A stretch of 64,000 nt of DNA from Castanea sativa (taxonomy: Eukaryota > Streptophyta > Magnoliopsida > Fagales > Fagaceae), in contig NC_134013.1 of the NCBI RefSeq assembly GCF_040712315.1, positions 77,940,001 to 78,004,000 on the forward strand. The letters are read 5' to 3'. Below are positions 35,685 through 46,890 of this stretch, piece after piece; position 1 is the stretch's first letter, and each line of letters begins with the position of its first letter. A model generated the notes under the pieces. The model worked only from the letters and a program-made list of their open reading frames with translations. It had not been told where the DNA came from and made no database searches. The translations under genes and the position numbers were made by a program.

Positions 35685-37891
35685 CATGATTTTTAAACCC
35701 GAAATGGACCGTATATTTCAACTGGGTTAACCGTGAACCGCTCACTGTTATAGTTCTTTAAACCATAAGAACCAATTTGTGCCAAAAAAGCATGAAACCG
35801 CTTGAACCGCGGTTAGACCATACGGTTCTAAGAACCATAGCCAGTTTTTGCAGTTCATACGGTTCCGATTTAAAACAAATTTATAGCCTTAAACCGCATA
35901 GTGCTATGATATATACCGGCCAAAAAACAGATATCAACCGTGAAAAAAAAAAAAAAAAAAAAAAAAAGAAGCATCCACATTACCAGTGTGGATCATGGCA
36001 ACGCTTTGCCTTTATAGATCGATTCTCATTTTTTTTCCTTTTATTTCTTTCAGCTTCTTAAAGCCATTTTTTACTTCTTCTTTGCCCCTTTGTTTCACTT
36101 GCTTTTCTTTCTCTAGGTTGCTTTTATGTTTCTGACTTCTTCTCTCTCTACCCCTTTAGTTTCATGTGCTTCCTTTCTTTGGGTTGCATTTTAGCTTTTA
36201 GGTTTGTGATGGACAACTAGGCACGTGTGTCTTGGGATTATAAGTAAGTCCCTTACCTTTAATATTTTTGGTGCAGTGTTCAACTATCAATTTTAAGTAG
36301 GGCTATCCACGGGTCGAGTCAGATCAGGTTTGGAGCTGACCCATACTCGACCTGATGGAGTCGGGTGACTAAGAATTAGACCCGTATTCGACCGAACATA
36401 CGAGTCAAACCCAACGTTTCAGGTCGTCGATTAGGCGGGTTGGCACCGTCGATTTGGCAGGTCTGAACTACAGATTAAGTAACAAAATAAATCAAACAAA
36501 TTATCAATAAAATATATCAAACAAATGATTTATTTTAAGTTTGGGTTTTAAGTTTTTAAGTTAATGTTTTGAGTTTGCTAAGTGATAATTCAAATCTATG
36601 ACTAAACAAATCAAATCAATAACTATAATTTTTTTTTAAGATAAAAGATAGGAATATTATTAAAAGAGAAAAAGAGTTTACAAAGAAAAAGTTTACAAGG
36701 AGAGGCCCATTTTCAAAAATAACACAGCCCACCTAAAAAAATCCCCATGCCAGCAAAATGAAAAACGAAACTGCCAAAGCCATGCCAGCAATCAACTATA
36801 AGGAAGACCACCACTAATCTCTTCTCACGAGCTTCATTGTGTTGCCATAAGGTGTTGGTACTCCGTCAGTAAGCCAATAATGGTAGAGACAGAGAGAGCT
36901 TGAAAAATGAGAAGTGAAAAGTGGAAAGTAAAGAGAGGAAGAGAGAGATCTGGATTTTTTATTTTTAGTTTGAGTTGATGTTTTTATTTTGCGTGCAAGT
37001 CTCATACAACTTGCAAGCCAGCTGCATACAACCTGCCTAGAAACTAATGAGATGAAAAAAATAATAATATTTGAAGATAGGTGGTAGATTTTCTACCAAT
37101 GAGAGAAAGACATGTGCTGGAAAAATTTTTAAACCTTATCACTTTGCCTTAAAGCCAGTAAGGGCTGAAAAAAAATATAATTTTTAGAAGATAAGGTGGT
37201 AGATTTTCTACCAATGAGAGGAAGACATATGGGGGGAGAGAAATTTATAACACATTTCAAATGCACTTCAATCGGGTCAGTTTATGCGGGTGTCTGATTC
37301 TTCAACTCGTCATTCGAATTGAAATTTCGGTTTTCAAAGAAAGTAGGCTCGTATCCGACCGATCAGGCCATTTGAATCCACCCACTGGACTTCGGTTCGG
37401 TCGGATTCGATCGGTTTGATCAGGTCTCTGGCTCACTGGACAGCCCTAATTTTAAGTTTCTGAAATGAGTTTTTAGCTCTTTGGTCCATGGGAACTGTGA
37501 AGAGTTAGGCTTGACATTAATAATATGTAAATGGGCTTGACTAGAAAGTGGGGCTCAAGGCTCAAGACTTATGTAAATGGGCTTGACATTGAGGTTCAAA
37601 GGTTTGGGCTTAATAACATCATAATTAAGTCTGGTTATTAATATTATGTAAATGGGCTTGACATTAATAAATTATTAGATATTAACTAAAATATAGATTT
37701 ATAGTTTTAATTTGACTATTTTAGTTTTTTTTTTTTGTACCAAATTAATATATTTATTTATATTTAAAATAATTATTAAATTAATTATGACATTATCACA
37801 GTTCAACCCCGATTCAACCTCGGTTCGACTTCAAAAACCTTGAACCTCTCTCCTTTACGGTTCAATGAACGGTCCGGATCTGAAAACCATG
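35685..37891. mobile_element. hAT-like non-autonomous element, CATGGTTTT family (copy 2)
   Basis: 2,207 bp bounded by CATGATTTTTAAACCC and the inverted end GGTCCGGATCTGAAAACCATG minus its first base. It interrupts the unit B flank exactly where unit A (18236-18252) and the sequence after 37899 are continuous. Flanks CTCCTCAG and TTCCTCTA share 5 of 8 bases, a decayed 8 bp duplication. It contains a second hAT-type element (36298-37448). No transposase is recognised. Confidence 0.55.
36298..37448. mobile_element. hAT-type element nested in the previous one
   Basis: 1,151 bp with inverted ends TAGGGCTATCCA and TGGACAGCCCTA, flanked by the perfect 8 bp duplication ATTTTAAG (36290-36297 and 37449-37456). 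The interior has no transposase. Sequences near both ends are GGTCGAGTC/GACTCCG-like and partly palindromic. Confidence 0.85.
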
Positions 37892-39151
37892 TTCCTCTAT
37901 TCTCACCCAGCAGCTAGTATTGTGTGTGTGTGGCTCCCTTTTCTTTCCTTTTTTTTTTTTTTTTAGCTTTGTTTTTTGCTTTTTTTTCTTTGTTATTTAT
38001 TCATATGTGCGACTTGCTTTCTACTTACAAATTACAACACACTGTATAAATAAAATAGTAACACACTGTACAAACTACAAAGTAAATGTTTGGTTCTTCT
38101 ATCATCTAATATTATTTAATTATTCCATAATTATGCCATTATATTGTTTCATATTTTCTTTTGGTTCAAATACTCCTAAAAATATTTTTTTTTTCTTTGT
38201 TTAAACATTTAGAACATGTTATTGCTTCTATTATATTGATATAATAAGATGGAAAAATGCACTTACAAATAATTTTAAACATTTTTATTAAATATTGTTA
38301 GTTATTATAAGTGGATAGTTGTTTTTGAATAATTTAATAATTATTAATTAAATTATTTATGATATCATCAATTCGACCATCGCTTTGACCTTGGTCAGAC
38401 CTAAGAACTAGGAATTAGTCCCCTTTTAGTTTCTTTGTCTATTACGATTTTTAAAACCAAGATTCTAACAAGATAAAGATCCACATATATGATGTAATAA
38501 CTCTTGGTTAATGAAACACATAAAATTTTTTTGGCTTAAAATTTTATATTAAATTGGGGTTTACATACTATACGATCCACAAACTCACATTTTAGATATA
38601 ATTTTCAAGTATAAAAGTGTTTACTTTTCAATTAATTCTAACCAAAACAATATTTATACTTTCCTTAAAAAAAATTGTACTCTCTTAATCCCAAAATGTT
38701 GGTCTTGCTTAGAAAATCCAACTTTTAACGGAACATCATTTAATGCATTATTTGTGAATTAAAAATGTACAAATTTCTAAAACTGCCTTCATTAATTTAA
38801 ACTATATAAAAAATGACATTGACTTTTTAAATAAAGTAAAGGATAGGAAAAGAATTTTATTTATTAATTTTAGAAAGAAGACTTCATTTTAGGACATTCA
38901 AAAATGAAATAAAGGACCAATAATTTAGGATGGAGAAAGTAGTTCAAAAATACGAAAGTCTTCATAAGTATTGTATGGTAAAGAAAGCTCTATTGCCAAA
39001 AGCCTTACAATTTAATAACACCAGTATGTAACCCCGTGCATATGCATAGGTATAATTAAAAACAATTACACAGTTCAAATTATACATAGTATTAACGTAC
39101 ACCTTTTCTAAATCATACATTTCTGAAGTATGTAATGGTTTCTCATATATA
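37892..39151. repeat. 3' flank of phytocyanin unit B, second part
   Basis: Aligns with 18250-19440 of unit A and partly 49790-50165 of unit C (for example AATGTTGGTCTTG near 38695 and 19100). No gene. The T-rich frame at 37920-38204 is chance. Confidence 0.7.
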
Positions 39152-39881
39152 TCTATACTATTAATAACATGATTCTTTGTTTGGATTTCAACATTTTGCG
39201 TACTAAATTACCCTCACACAAATTCTTAAACTCTCTAAAATACCCCTATATTTTAGCTAAATAATTTTAAATTAAAAAACACAAACTAGTTAAATTGAGC
39301 AATTTACTATTTCCTAAATTTTAGGCTTTTTCCTTTATCTTCTCCATTTAGCCTAAAATTTAGGACACTATCTCCATCTCATTTTTAAACAGTATCCTGC
39401 ATTGGCACGTTACCTTACCTCTTTCTTTATAAAAAAAAAATATACAAACAATTATTTATATATCACTTTTAAACATTATAACATTAAACCAAAAAACAAA
39501 TAAATAAAAAAAGAGCACTATTGCATGCGCAAATTTTTAAACTCTCTAAAATACCCCTATATTTTAGCTAAATAATTTTAAATTAAAAAACATAAACTAG
39601 TTAAAATGAGTAATTTACTATTTCCTAAATTTTAACCTTTTCATTTATCTTCTTCATTCAGCCTAAAATTTAGGACACTATATCTATCTCATTTTTAAAC
39701 AGTATCCCACGTTGGCACGTTACCTTACCTCTTTCTTTAAAAAAAGAGTACAAACGGTTATTTATATATCACTTTTAAACATTATAACATTAAACCAAAA
39801 AATAAATAAATAAAAAAGAGCATTATTGCACGCGCAATAAAAAAAGAGTATTATTGCACGCGCAAAGCGTGCATGATGAGT

Positions 39882-39885
<4 letters not shown>
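39152..39885 (+). mobile_element. Non-autonomous Helitron
   Basis: Starts TCTATACTATTAATAA after an A and ends CTAG before a T. A GC-rich hairpin (GCACGC-GCAAA-GCGTGC, 39856-39872) lies 9 bases before the CTAG end. These are the defining Helitron features: TC start, hairpin plus CTRR end, insertion between A and T. It encodes no Rep/helicase. Most of it is two copies of a 311 bp unit (from about 39230 and 39541). Confidence 0.8.
39219..39855. repeat. Two tandem copies of a 311 bp unit inside the Helitron
   Basis: Both copies begin with TTAAACTCTCTAAAATACCC and run through matching CCTAAAATTTAGGACACTAT and GGCACGTTACCTTACCTC segments with few differences, each ending near an ATTGCA(C/T)GCGCAA motif related to the terminal hairpin. 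Confidence 0.85.

Positions 39886-39957
<72 letters not shown>
39886..39957. repeat. (GT)n microsatellite
   Basis: About 36 uninterrupted GT dinucleotides starting at the last bases of the Helitron. The element probably inserted beside or into it. Confidence 0.97.
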
Positions 39958-39959
<2 letters not shown>

Positions 39960-39985
39960 ATATTTAGAATTTAATTGGATTTAGA

Positions 39986-40734
39986 TAGAGATGTCAATTT
40001 GGGTTAGCGTGTCAAGTTCATGTCATGTCGAGGTAGAGGTATTTGACTAAATGACTCAATCCGAACCCGATCCATTTAATTATCGTGTAATGATCCTTCA
40101 ACCTTAACCCGGCCTGTTAATAAGGCGAGTTGACCTAACCCAATCCACTTAACACGCTTAACAAATGTGTCGTGTTGGGTTGACACGAATGTGACCGAAC
40201 CCATTTCAAGTTGCTTAATACTAAATATAACATCTATCTAGAATTTTTTTTTTTTTTTTTTACATCCCAAAAGTAGTTTATATACTTCAAATCTTCAACT
40301 CACATTAAAAATAATATAGTTCAACAAACATATAACATCCAACTATAAATAATTTATTTACAATGATATAAAAAGGTTTAGAGATTTAGGATTTGTAGGG
40401 TTTAGAGATGTCCGGTCTGTAAAGTTTCAATTTTCAATTATATCCCTTGTAAGTTTTTGTAATTATTTAATTTTCTTTAAAAAGTTTAAAATATAGGTTG
40501 GATATAAAAGGTATTTGAAAATTTTAAAATAAAATGAATATTTATTTGCTATACGAGTTAAATAGGTTGTGTTAAATGGGTCATTTTAGGTTGACACAAA
40601 TAAATTGGCGTGTTAAACGTGTCTATTGCGGGTCATGCGGGTTGACTCACTTATGATTCGTTCCTTATCGTGTCACTTTGGGCTGCAAAAACTCATGTCA
40701 TATTTGCGGGTTGGGTTAAACATTGACTCCCCTA
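39986..40734. mobile_element. hAT-type MITE
   Basis: 749 bp with inverted ends TAGAGATGTCAATTTGGGTT and the complement of a right end reading TAGGGGAGTCAATG on the other strand. Flanks GATTTAGA (39978-39985) and GATTTAGT (40735-40742) are an 8 bp duplication with one mismatch. No transposase. The interior has several GGTTGACACG/CGTGTCAACC-like inverted motifs. Confidence 0.75.
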
Positions 40735-40799
40735 GATTTAGTCTCTTCGGTTTTTGTACCCAATAATTCATTTACCACAAAAATTAAAAGGGTATCATA

Positions 40800-41388
40800 A
40801 TTGGAGTTTTTGATATTGCATCTCATATTTTCTTTTTGATAATTCGTGACACATCAATTTTTTAATTATATGTAGTAAAATTTGTAATATCTCTAGCATC
40901 ACTCATACGTATAAATATCTCAATTTAAATGATGTAAATAATTAGTCAATTCGAAGTGACCAATTTCTCTCTAAAAAAAAAATGATTTATTTCCTAAACT
41001 TTTTTTTTTTTAGAGTTTCAACCTATGGCGTCCGCTCCTAATGAGCACTCTTTGTCATCAGACCAAGATACCAATCAGTTTTTGACGTAGGCAATGATTG
41101 AACCCCAGATCTCTTATTCAACCATCAGAGACTTTACCAGTTGAGCTAACTGGAACTCACACCAATTTCCCTAACTTGAGAGAGGAAATTGACATTTTTC
41201 TATTAACTTTTTTAATTCATTCTCATTAATTTATTCAATGAATATAGATAACCAAAAATGAGCTAACCTCACCACAATCTAATCCTAAAAAATAGGAACA
41301 AACTCCAATTTAAATACAAATTGAGAATAAAACAAAGCTGAATAGAATCTAAACTTCAAACTTCATCCATTTGAATTGGTAAGTTACA

Positions 41389-41400
<12 letters not shown>
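40800..41400 (+). repeat. Upstream segment of duplication unit C0
   Basis: Aligns with 30640-31045 upstream of gene B and partly with 46260-46378 upstream of gene C. It is interrupted by the SINE (41001-41164) and ends in a TA-rich stretch at 41395-41420. Confidence 0.7.
41001..41164 (-). mobile_element. tRNA-derived SINE
   Basis: The minus strand begins GTGTGAGTTCCAGTTAGCTC and carries internal Pol III promoter boxes: A box TTAGCTCAACTG (41149-41138) and B box GGGGTTCAATCA (41106-41095), about 32 bases apart. It ends in a poly(A) (T run 41001-41011 on plus). The direct repeat ATTTCCTAAACT / ATTTCCCTAACT flanks it (40989-41000 and 41165-41176), and unit B has the empty site near 30798-30810. 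The head is tRNA-like but does not fold as a working tRNA, and the body is unrelated to tRNA. Confidence 0.85.
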
Positions 41401-41420
<20 letters not shown>

Positions 41421-42180
41421 CACCAACCAGTGTTTAAGCGTTATAGGAAAACAACTTGACAGGATAGAAGATAGGATCGAGAATAAGGTTATCCTCCAGC
41501 CAGGAAGCTCTAGTAAGCCTATCCAGGCCTTAGAGAAACCTCTAGTCAAATTACCCACAACTAAGCACACCAGCCTTAGTTATCCTAAGGACAAAACAGC
41601 CTTAGAAATAGTTGCCCAGAAACTAGAAGAACTAGTGAAGAAGGAACCAGTTATAGGAAAACAACTTGACAAGATAGAAGATAGGATCGAGAACAAGGTT
41701 ATCCTCCAACCAAGAAGCTCTAGTAAGCCTATCAGGCCTTAAAGAAACCTCTAGTCAAATTACAGCACACCAACCTTAGTTATCCTAAGGACAAAACAAC
41801 CTTAGAAATAGTTGCCCAGAAACTAGAAGAACTAGTGAAGAAGGAACCAGTCACCCCTTCATCAGTTTCAACTAGTAAGAATCCCCAGCTTAAGGTTTTA
41901 AACATAGGAAAACAACTTGACAGGATAGAAGATAGGATCAAGAACAAGGTTATCCTCCAGCTAGGAAGCTCTAGTAAGCCTATCCAGGCCTTAGAGAAAC
42001 CTCTAGTCAAATTACCCACAACTAAGCACACCAGCCTTAGTTATCCTAAGGACAAAACAACCTTAGAAATAGTTGCTCAGAAACTAGAAGAACAAGTGAA
42101 GAAGGAACCAGTCACCCCTTCATCAGTTTAAACTAGTAAGAATCCCCAGCTTAAGGTTTTAAACATCCGTACAACCTCTA
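41421..42180 (+). repeat. Coding-derived tandem repeat, about 210 bp unit, three copies
   Basis: Copies start near 41439, 41651 and 41903 and share TAGGAAAACAACTTGAC at their start. Read in frame, a unit gives a charged peptide beginning GKQLDRIEDRI and including TKHTSLSYPKDKT and LEIVAQKLEE. The longest open stretch is 41835-42131. The second copy has a small deletion that shifts the frame, and later sequence reads TTSSSSSDNEEDREPLE before breaking off at 42222. The amphipathic, coiled-coil-like pattern looks like part of a real protein, perhaps a retroelement or pararetrovirus-type polyprotein, but I cannot name it. TA-rich runs at 41395-41420 and 42543-42580 bound this block plus the element to its right. 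Confidence 0.55.
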
Positions 42181-42222
42181 GCAGTTCCTCCTCTGACAAT
42201 GAAGAAGATAGAGAACCCCTAG

Positions 42223-42537
42223 AAACCAATTGGTAATGAGGAAGACACACTCAAATCTATTATGACTTTCGACATCACACCACGTTGACCTGTTTTTAAA
42301 GTGATTGTAGGGAGTCAAATTATGGTCCCCCAACAATCCCTCCCTCACAATGACACTCCCGTGACTCAAACCCATGACCTTGGCTCTGATACCATTTGTC
42401 GGACCGTGAGCTATATCATTCTACCTCAAAACCAATTGGTGATAAGAAAGACACACTCAAATCTTTTATGGCTTTCGACATCACACCACAAGGGCCTGTT
42501 TTTAGAGTGGTTGTAGGAAGTCAAATTGTAGTCCCCC

Positions 42538-42542
<5 letters not shown>
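42223..42542 (-). mobile_element. SMART/TRIM-like miniature LTR retrotransposon, one LTR truncated
   Basis: Direct repeats of about 113-115 bp (42223-42335 and 42428-42542) end in CCCCCAACA on the plus strand. The right LTR extends to TGTCGGACC at 42397, giving 146 bp with TG...CA ends. Only 61 bp lie between them. On the minus strand this spacer starts with the primer binding site TGGTATCAGAGCC (42394-42382) and ends with the purine tract GTGAGGGAGGGAT before the next TGTTGGGG. This is the complete cis-acting set of an LTR element with no coding capacity, oriented minus. The 3' LTR is cut at its far end by the tandem repeat block. Confidence 0.7.
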
Positions 42543-42582
<40 letters not shown>

Positions 42583-43010
42583 AAAACCTCTGAAACTCTC
42601 ACAATATTTAAATAAAATTATTATTTTATTTAAATAAAATTATTTTTGTTTAGTTTAAACTTAACAAAACTCCATCTCTCTAACAAGTCAACTTAAACTC
42701 AATCATTATCATTTTTTTTAAAAAAATAATAGATAAAACCGAAGCTTCTAAAGGTCTCACAATTTTCCACGTCAACATAATATTTAAATAAAATTATCAT
42801 TTTATTCGAATAATTTTTTTTTTAGTTTAAACTTAAAGAAACTCTATCTCTCTAACAAGTCCAATTTAAACTCAAACTCATCATTATTATTATTTTAAAA
42901 CAAAATTATTTTTATTTAATCAAAACTTTAAACCGAAGCCTTTGACTTTTTGTTGACCTCTTCAAAACTTGCCACATCATTATTATTATCTATAGATAAT
43001 AATAAAGCCT
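42543..43010. repeat. (TA)n run followed by a tandem duplication of AT-rich sequence
   Basis: TA dinucleotides at 42543-42580, then two related copies of about 180 bp (from about 42583 and 42735) sharing CTCACAATNTT...ATATTTAAATAAAATTAT and TAGTTTAAACTTAA segments, with a third partial copy. No gene. Confidence 0.6.
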
Positions 43011-44640
43011 AGCAATTATAAAAAAAGAGACTCCTATTAGGACTCTCTTCCCTCCTCAAAACCCTAGCAATTATCACCTCATAACCCTAAACTGAACTTT
43101 GCATTTTTTTTAAACAAAATTATTTGACTTTTTTTAACATAAATAACACACGTTCCTTTTTCAAAACAAAAACCCAACTAGCCACGCTTCTCCTTATCGA
43201 GCTAGGGTTTCAGCCAATCATACTTTTCTCCTTCTTAAGCACTCCCTCTCCGGTTGCTACATCTGAAAAATCAAATCAAGGTTAGGCTTTTTCTATTTGC
43301 TAATTTTTTTTTTATATTGATTTCTAGGGTTTAGTTCAATAAACATTAGCAATTTACAAATATGTGCAACCGGAAATACATATTTATAAGTGGTGCAAGT
43401 GTTGTATAATACTTGATAGCTGATTTTTAGAAATCTATGCAACTGGCAATACATGTTTATGAGTGGTGCAAGTGTTGAATAATACTTGATTGCTGATTTT
43501 TCAACCTTCAATGATAGTGTACAGTTCTAAATCTTGCAATCAAGTTTAGATATTTGTTTACCATGACCTGATTGTATTAATATTGTAACATGATGAAAAT
43601 TTTTGGGATTATAAATCAATATTTCATTTTTTTTAATCATTGATTTGTGCCCTTTGTTATAGATTCAGTTTTGCAAATCTCTATGGATTTCAGCGATGAC
43701 TTTTTTACTATGGATTTTCGTTTGCTGAGTGAAGGCTTAGTTATTGGTAGGGTGGGGGACGTTTGATATTGTGGGCCTTTGAAGATAGAAGTCCAATAGC
43801 TGTATTGGGCATAAAGAGTAATGGAGATAACCAAAGCTACAATGGACATAGATTATGAATCAATCTTATGAGGTGATGCCAATAATTATAACATACTATA
43901 TGAAATTTGGTACAACTATGCCTCCATAGCAACTTTCTTAATGATTTTTAATTTCTGTTAATAACTATTAATTCGAATTCTACTTTAATGTAGTAACTAT
44001 GACTCTCTTGCTTATTTATAAAACTATTTTTGTTTTTGCAACTAGAATTGAAATTTACAAGTACTTCGGTAGATTTGTGAATTACATCGATTGGCAGAAG
44101 CTTTTAGCGCCTTCAAAACCCACACATGCGATCATAGCCGCCTCACCTAATGGTTCTTCTTATTTATAATTTGTGTTGATATTATTCTTAGTTGAGAAAG
44201 GAAAGAAAAAGTTACCCAACATATATAGGTAATCGCGTTAAATTTAATTTTACTATATAGCTTAAATAGGTTTGCATTTGATCTTATTTTTTTCACTTGT
44301 AGTTATTTTCGTCAATGTTGAATACTTTCTTGAATTCCAAATGCATTAGGATTATGATTGTCTCAAGTGAAGAGAGACATTTTTTTTTAAAATTTTCGTT
44401 CAACCACCCCCTATTGGTGCATCTTCATATTTTGAATTTATATTGATCTAATTGTTATTCCTACCTTGCATGCTTTCTTTGCAGCAAAATTGCTAATCAT
44501 GATAAGTTTGCATATGTAATGTGTGGTCTTATTAATCATTAAATATATATGGGGAAGTATATATCTTAACTTACATTTTAGTTTAATTTTTGTTTTTATG
44601 AATTTAAAACAGTTATTGATACTGCATATTTTATATAATT
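43011..44640. other. No gene recognised; local 80 bp duplication
   Basis: Contains AAACCCTAGCAATTATC-type sequence (43060-43090) reminiscent of transcript leaders and a tandem duplication of about 80 bp (43350-43427 and 43430-43503) sharing GTGGTGCAAGTGTTG. Only short frames on either strand. Confidence 0.45.
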
Positions 44641-44679
44641 ATTTCGTACCTCGCACTAGTTAGCAGCTAGTATTAACAT

Positions 44680-44955
44680 AATACAGTTATCATCCAGCCC
44701 AGTTCCCGAGTCTGCCATTGGGCCTGACCCAGGGCCATATATGAGATATGACCCCATTCTTTATCTGGCCAGGCCTATGGTGCTGGACTGCGTCAGAAAA
44801 CTCAGACGTTTGCCACGCTACCACCCATACCAATTGCCTTTCAGAACAAGGACGCAATTGTTGGGCTATTGAATTTGTATTTCGTTTAATTTTAATACCA
44901 TGTCTTACGAGTTGTATTCAATAAAGGAACGCAATATTTGATGGGTTGCGTGAAC
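44680..44955 (+). promoter_or_regulatory. Orphan phytocyanin promoter fragment of unit C0
   Basis: Closely matches 31260-31490 (upstream of gene B), and its right part matches 47385-47495 (upstream of gene C), including GTATTCAATAAAGGAACGCA. No phytocyanin exon follows, and the similarity stops at GGGTTGCGTG near 44952. This is a duplicated upstream region whose gene body has been lost or never copied. Confidence 0.65.
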
Positions 44956-46259
44956 ATTTAGAAACTCAAAGCTTCGAAGAAGAAGAAGAATAAAACTAAA
45001 TAGAACTCAGTTTTCTTATTGATGAGTAAGAATGATTACAAGCAACTGAGAATAGATAGAATATATTTTATCCCTTATATACAAAATCTGGAAAAAAGAA
45101 AGAAGCAAAACAAGCTAACTTCCCTGATTTACTGTTTTAATCTAACTTTTATTTACAAGCTAAAAGCTCTTAGTTCATCGAGAAATATTATATTCATAAC
45201 ATTTTCACAAAAAATATCATTTATATAGCACTTCTTTGATAATAGAAATTGGAACTAATCTATCTAAATGATATGGCAACGTTTTATTAAATTTATTACT
45301 AAAGAGATTGCAAAACAGTGTCGTGTCAATAAGTGTCATCAACTCTTCAATTTACACAAAATGACCTTGTTTCATCTTCAGTCTCATTCTTCTTCTGCGT
45401 TTTGTACTCTGCACTTGTATCTTCATCTTCAACAGAAACATTTCTCAAAATTGGAAAAGTATACAAACCCAGTTCACTAAGCTATTATCCATTGAACTTG
45501 AAGGGTAAACAGGTGGCCGCCTAGTTATTAATTCCTAGAGCAGGATACATAAGAGAACATCTTCGTCAACTATATGATATGAGAGGGTCAGATCGATTGA
45601 AGTTTATGGTCTGAAGGGAGACAGGGTCGGTGGTGGTGATGAGTTCTTGAAAGAGAGAAGGTAAAGTTTAGTGGTTTAGGGTTTTATCAAAATAATAAAT
45701 GTTTTTTTGTAGGAAATAATAAAGGTTGAGATAGAGAGAGAAGGCTTTCCAATTAAGTCGGTCCAAAAATAATAATAATAATAAATTTTTTTTAAAAAAA
45801 GGCCTAGGTGAAAAATTGTGGATTTAACAACACTTCAGTTTTATAATTATTTTATAGAATATAGTTTTATATTATTTTATAGATTATAGATTAGACTTTT
45901 TGTCTTTTGCACAACATTAACTCACTTAGTATAAAAATTAAAATCTTCTAAAACCTAAAAAATTTTAAATAGGACACATGATGCAAAATTAGACAATAAT
46001 TGAAAACTAATTTAATGGCTAATTAAATTTTCTCACAATTTTGACTTCAAATATATAGTCATGTTAACCCTTAGGACAATTGTTAATAAATCATTTTAAG
46101 AAAATTTTAACACCATTTTTATGGTAAATATAAAAAATGGTCAAAATAATTAATTATTTTTTCTTTTTACATAAAAAATTTTAAAAAATATTTTCTAAAT
46201 AAATGCCCTTAGGACATCCATCAAAACAATTATTTGTGTTATGAACCCAAATCATATGT
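44956..46259. other. No gene seen
   Basis: AT-rich intergenic sequence. The frames at 45268-45524 overlap each other in two frames and resemble no protein. A segment near 46070-46140 resembles 56300-56380, suggesting a dispersed AT-rich repeat. Confidence 0.45.
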
Positions 46260-46378
46260 CTATATGTAATTGAAAATAAAACAAAGCTGAACAAAATCTA
46301 TAATAATATCCTAATCAGCAATCTGTTAGTTGTTTAAACTTCAAACTTCATCCATTCGAATAGATAAGTTATGGGACA
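46260..46378 (+). repeat. Upstream segment of duplication unit C
   Basis: Aligns with 41290-41395 and 30950-31050 (shared ACTTCAAACTTCATCCATT). The solo LTR at 46379 then interrupts it. Confidence 0.65.
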
Positions 46379-46885
46379 TGTGAGGGCCCGAGGACCTAAG
46401 AACCCGAGGACCCGAAGAAAGGAAGGCCAACATTTAGAGTGAAAGATGAGATCTCTCCGGGTATGCCCGAAGATGAGGTGGCGTGGACGATAATTACATA
46501 AAGGGCATGTTACAAATATCTGGTTATAATAGGCTGGTTTGGAAGGTTGCATTAAATGCTTGGCAACAACCATTCTGACTGCATTAATTAGCAAGCATTT
46601 CCTCTATCCGTCGCATTAATGTGGACATGACCTGAACAGTGCGGGATGCAAAGGGGAATCTTGTTCCATTGCCGACGGACAAGTGTCACGGGGAAAGGAC
46701 CGCAGATTGCAAGGTGTAAGGCTACGATGAAAACAGAGAATAGTATAAATAGGAATCAAGAAACTACGAAGAGGGGGCTTTTTGTTGTTGAACCCTCTCT
46801 ACCAAATGTATTGTATAAGGACTCTTAAGTGAATAAAGCAGCGGTAACGTTTTGAAGTTGGTTATACGAGCTTTTGGTCCTTACA
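46379..46885. mobile_element. Solo LTR (TGTGAGGGCCC family)
   Basis: 507 bp from TGTGAGGGCCCGAGG to GGTCCTTACA, flanked by the perfect 5 bp duplication GGACA (46374-46378 and 46886-46890). A TATAAATAGG motif at about 46743 is a likely LTR TATA box on the plus strand. GC-rich first part compared with its surroundings. Confidence 0.82.
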
Positions 46886-46890
46886 GGACA

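Noticed and set aside
41001..41164. Possible tRNA gene on the minus strand
   Set aside because: Only the A and B boxes are tRNA-like; the acceptor stem and anticodon arm do not form. The poly(A) tail and flanking direct repeats show a SINE.
43293..43511. Minus-strand frame with internal repetition
   Set aside because: The repetition reflects an ~80 bp tandem DNA duplication; the peptide matches nothing known to me.
45268..45524. Two overlapping frames of 63-70 codons that could be a small gene
   Set aside because: No recognisable domain, no promoter or splice context, different frames over the same bases.
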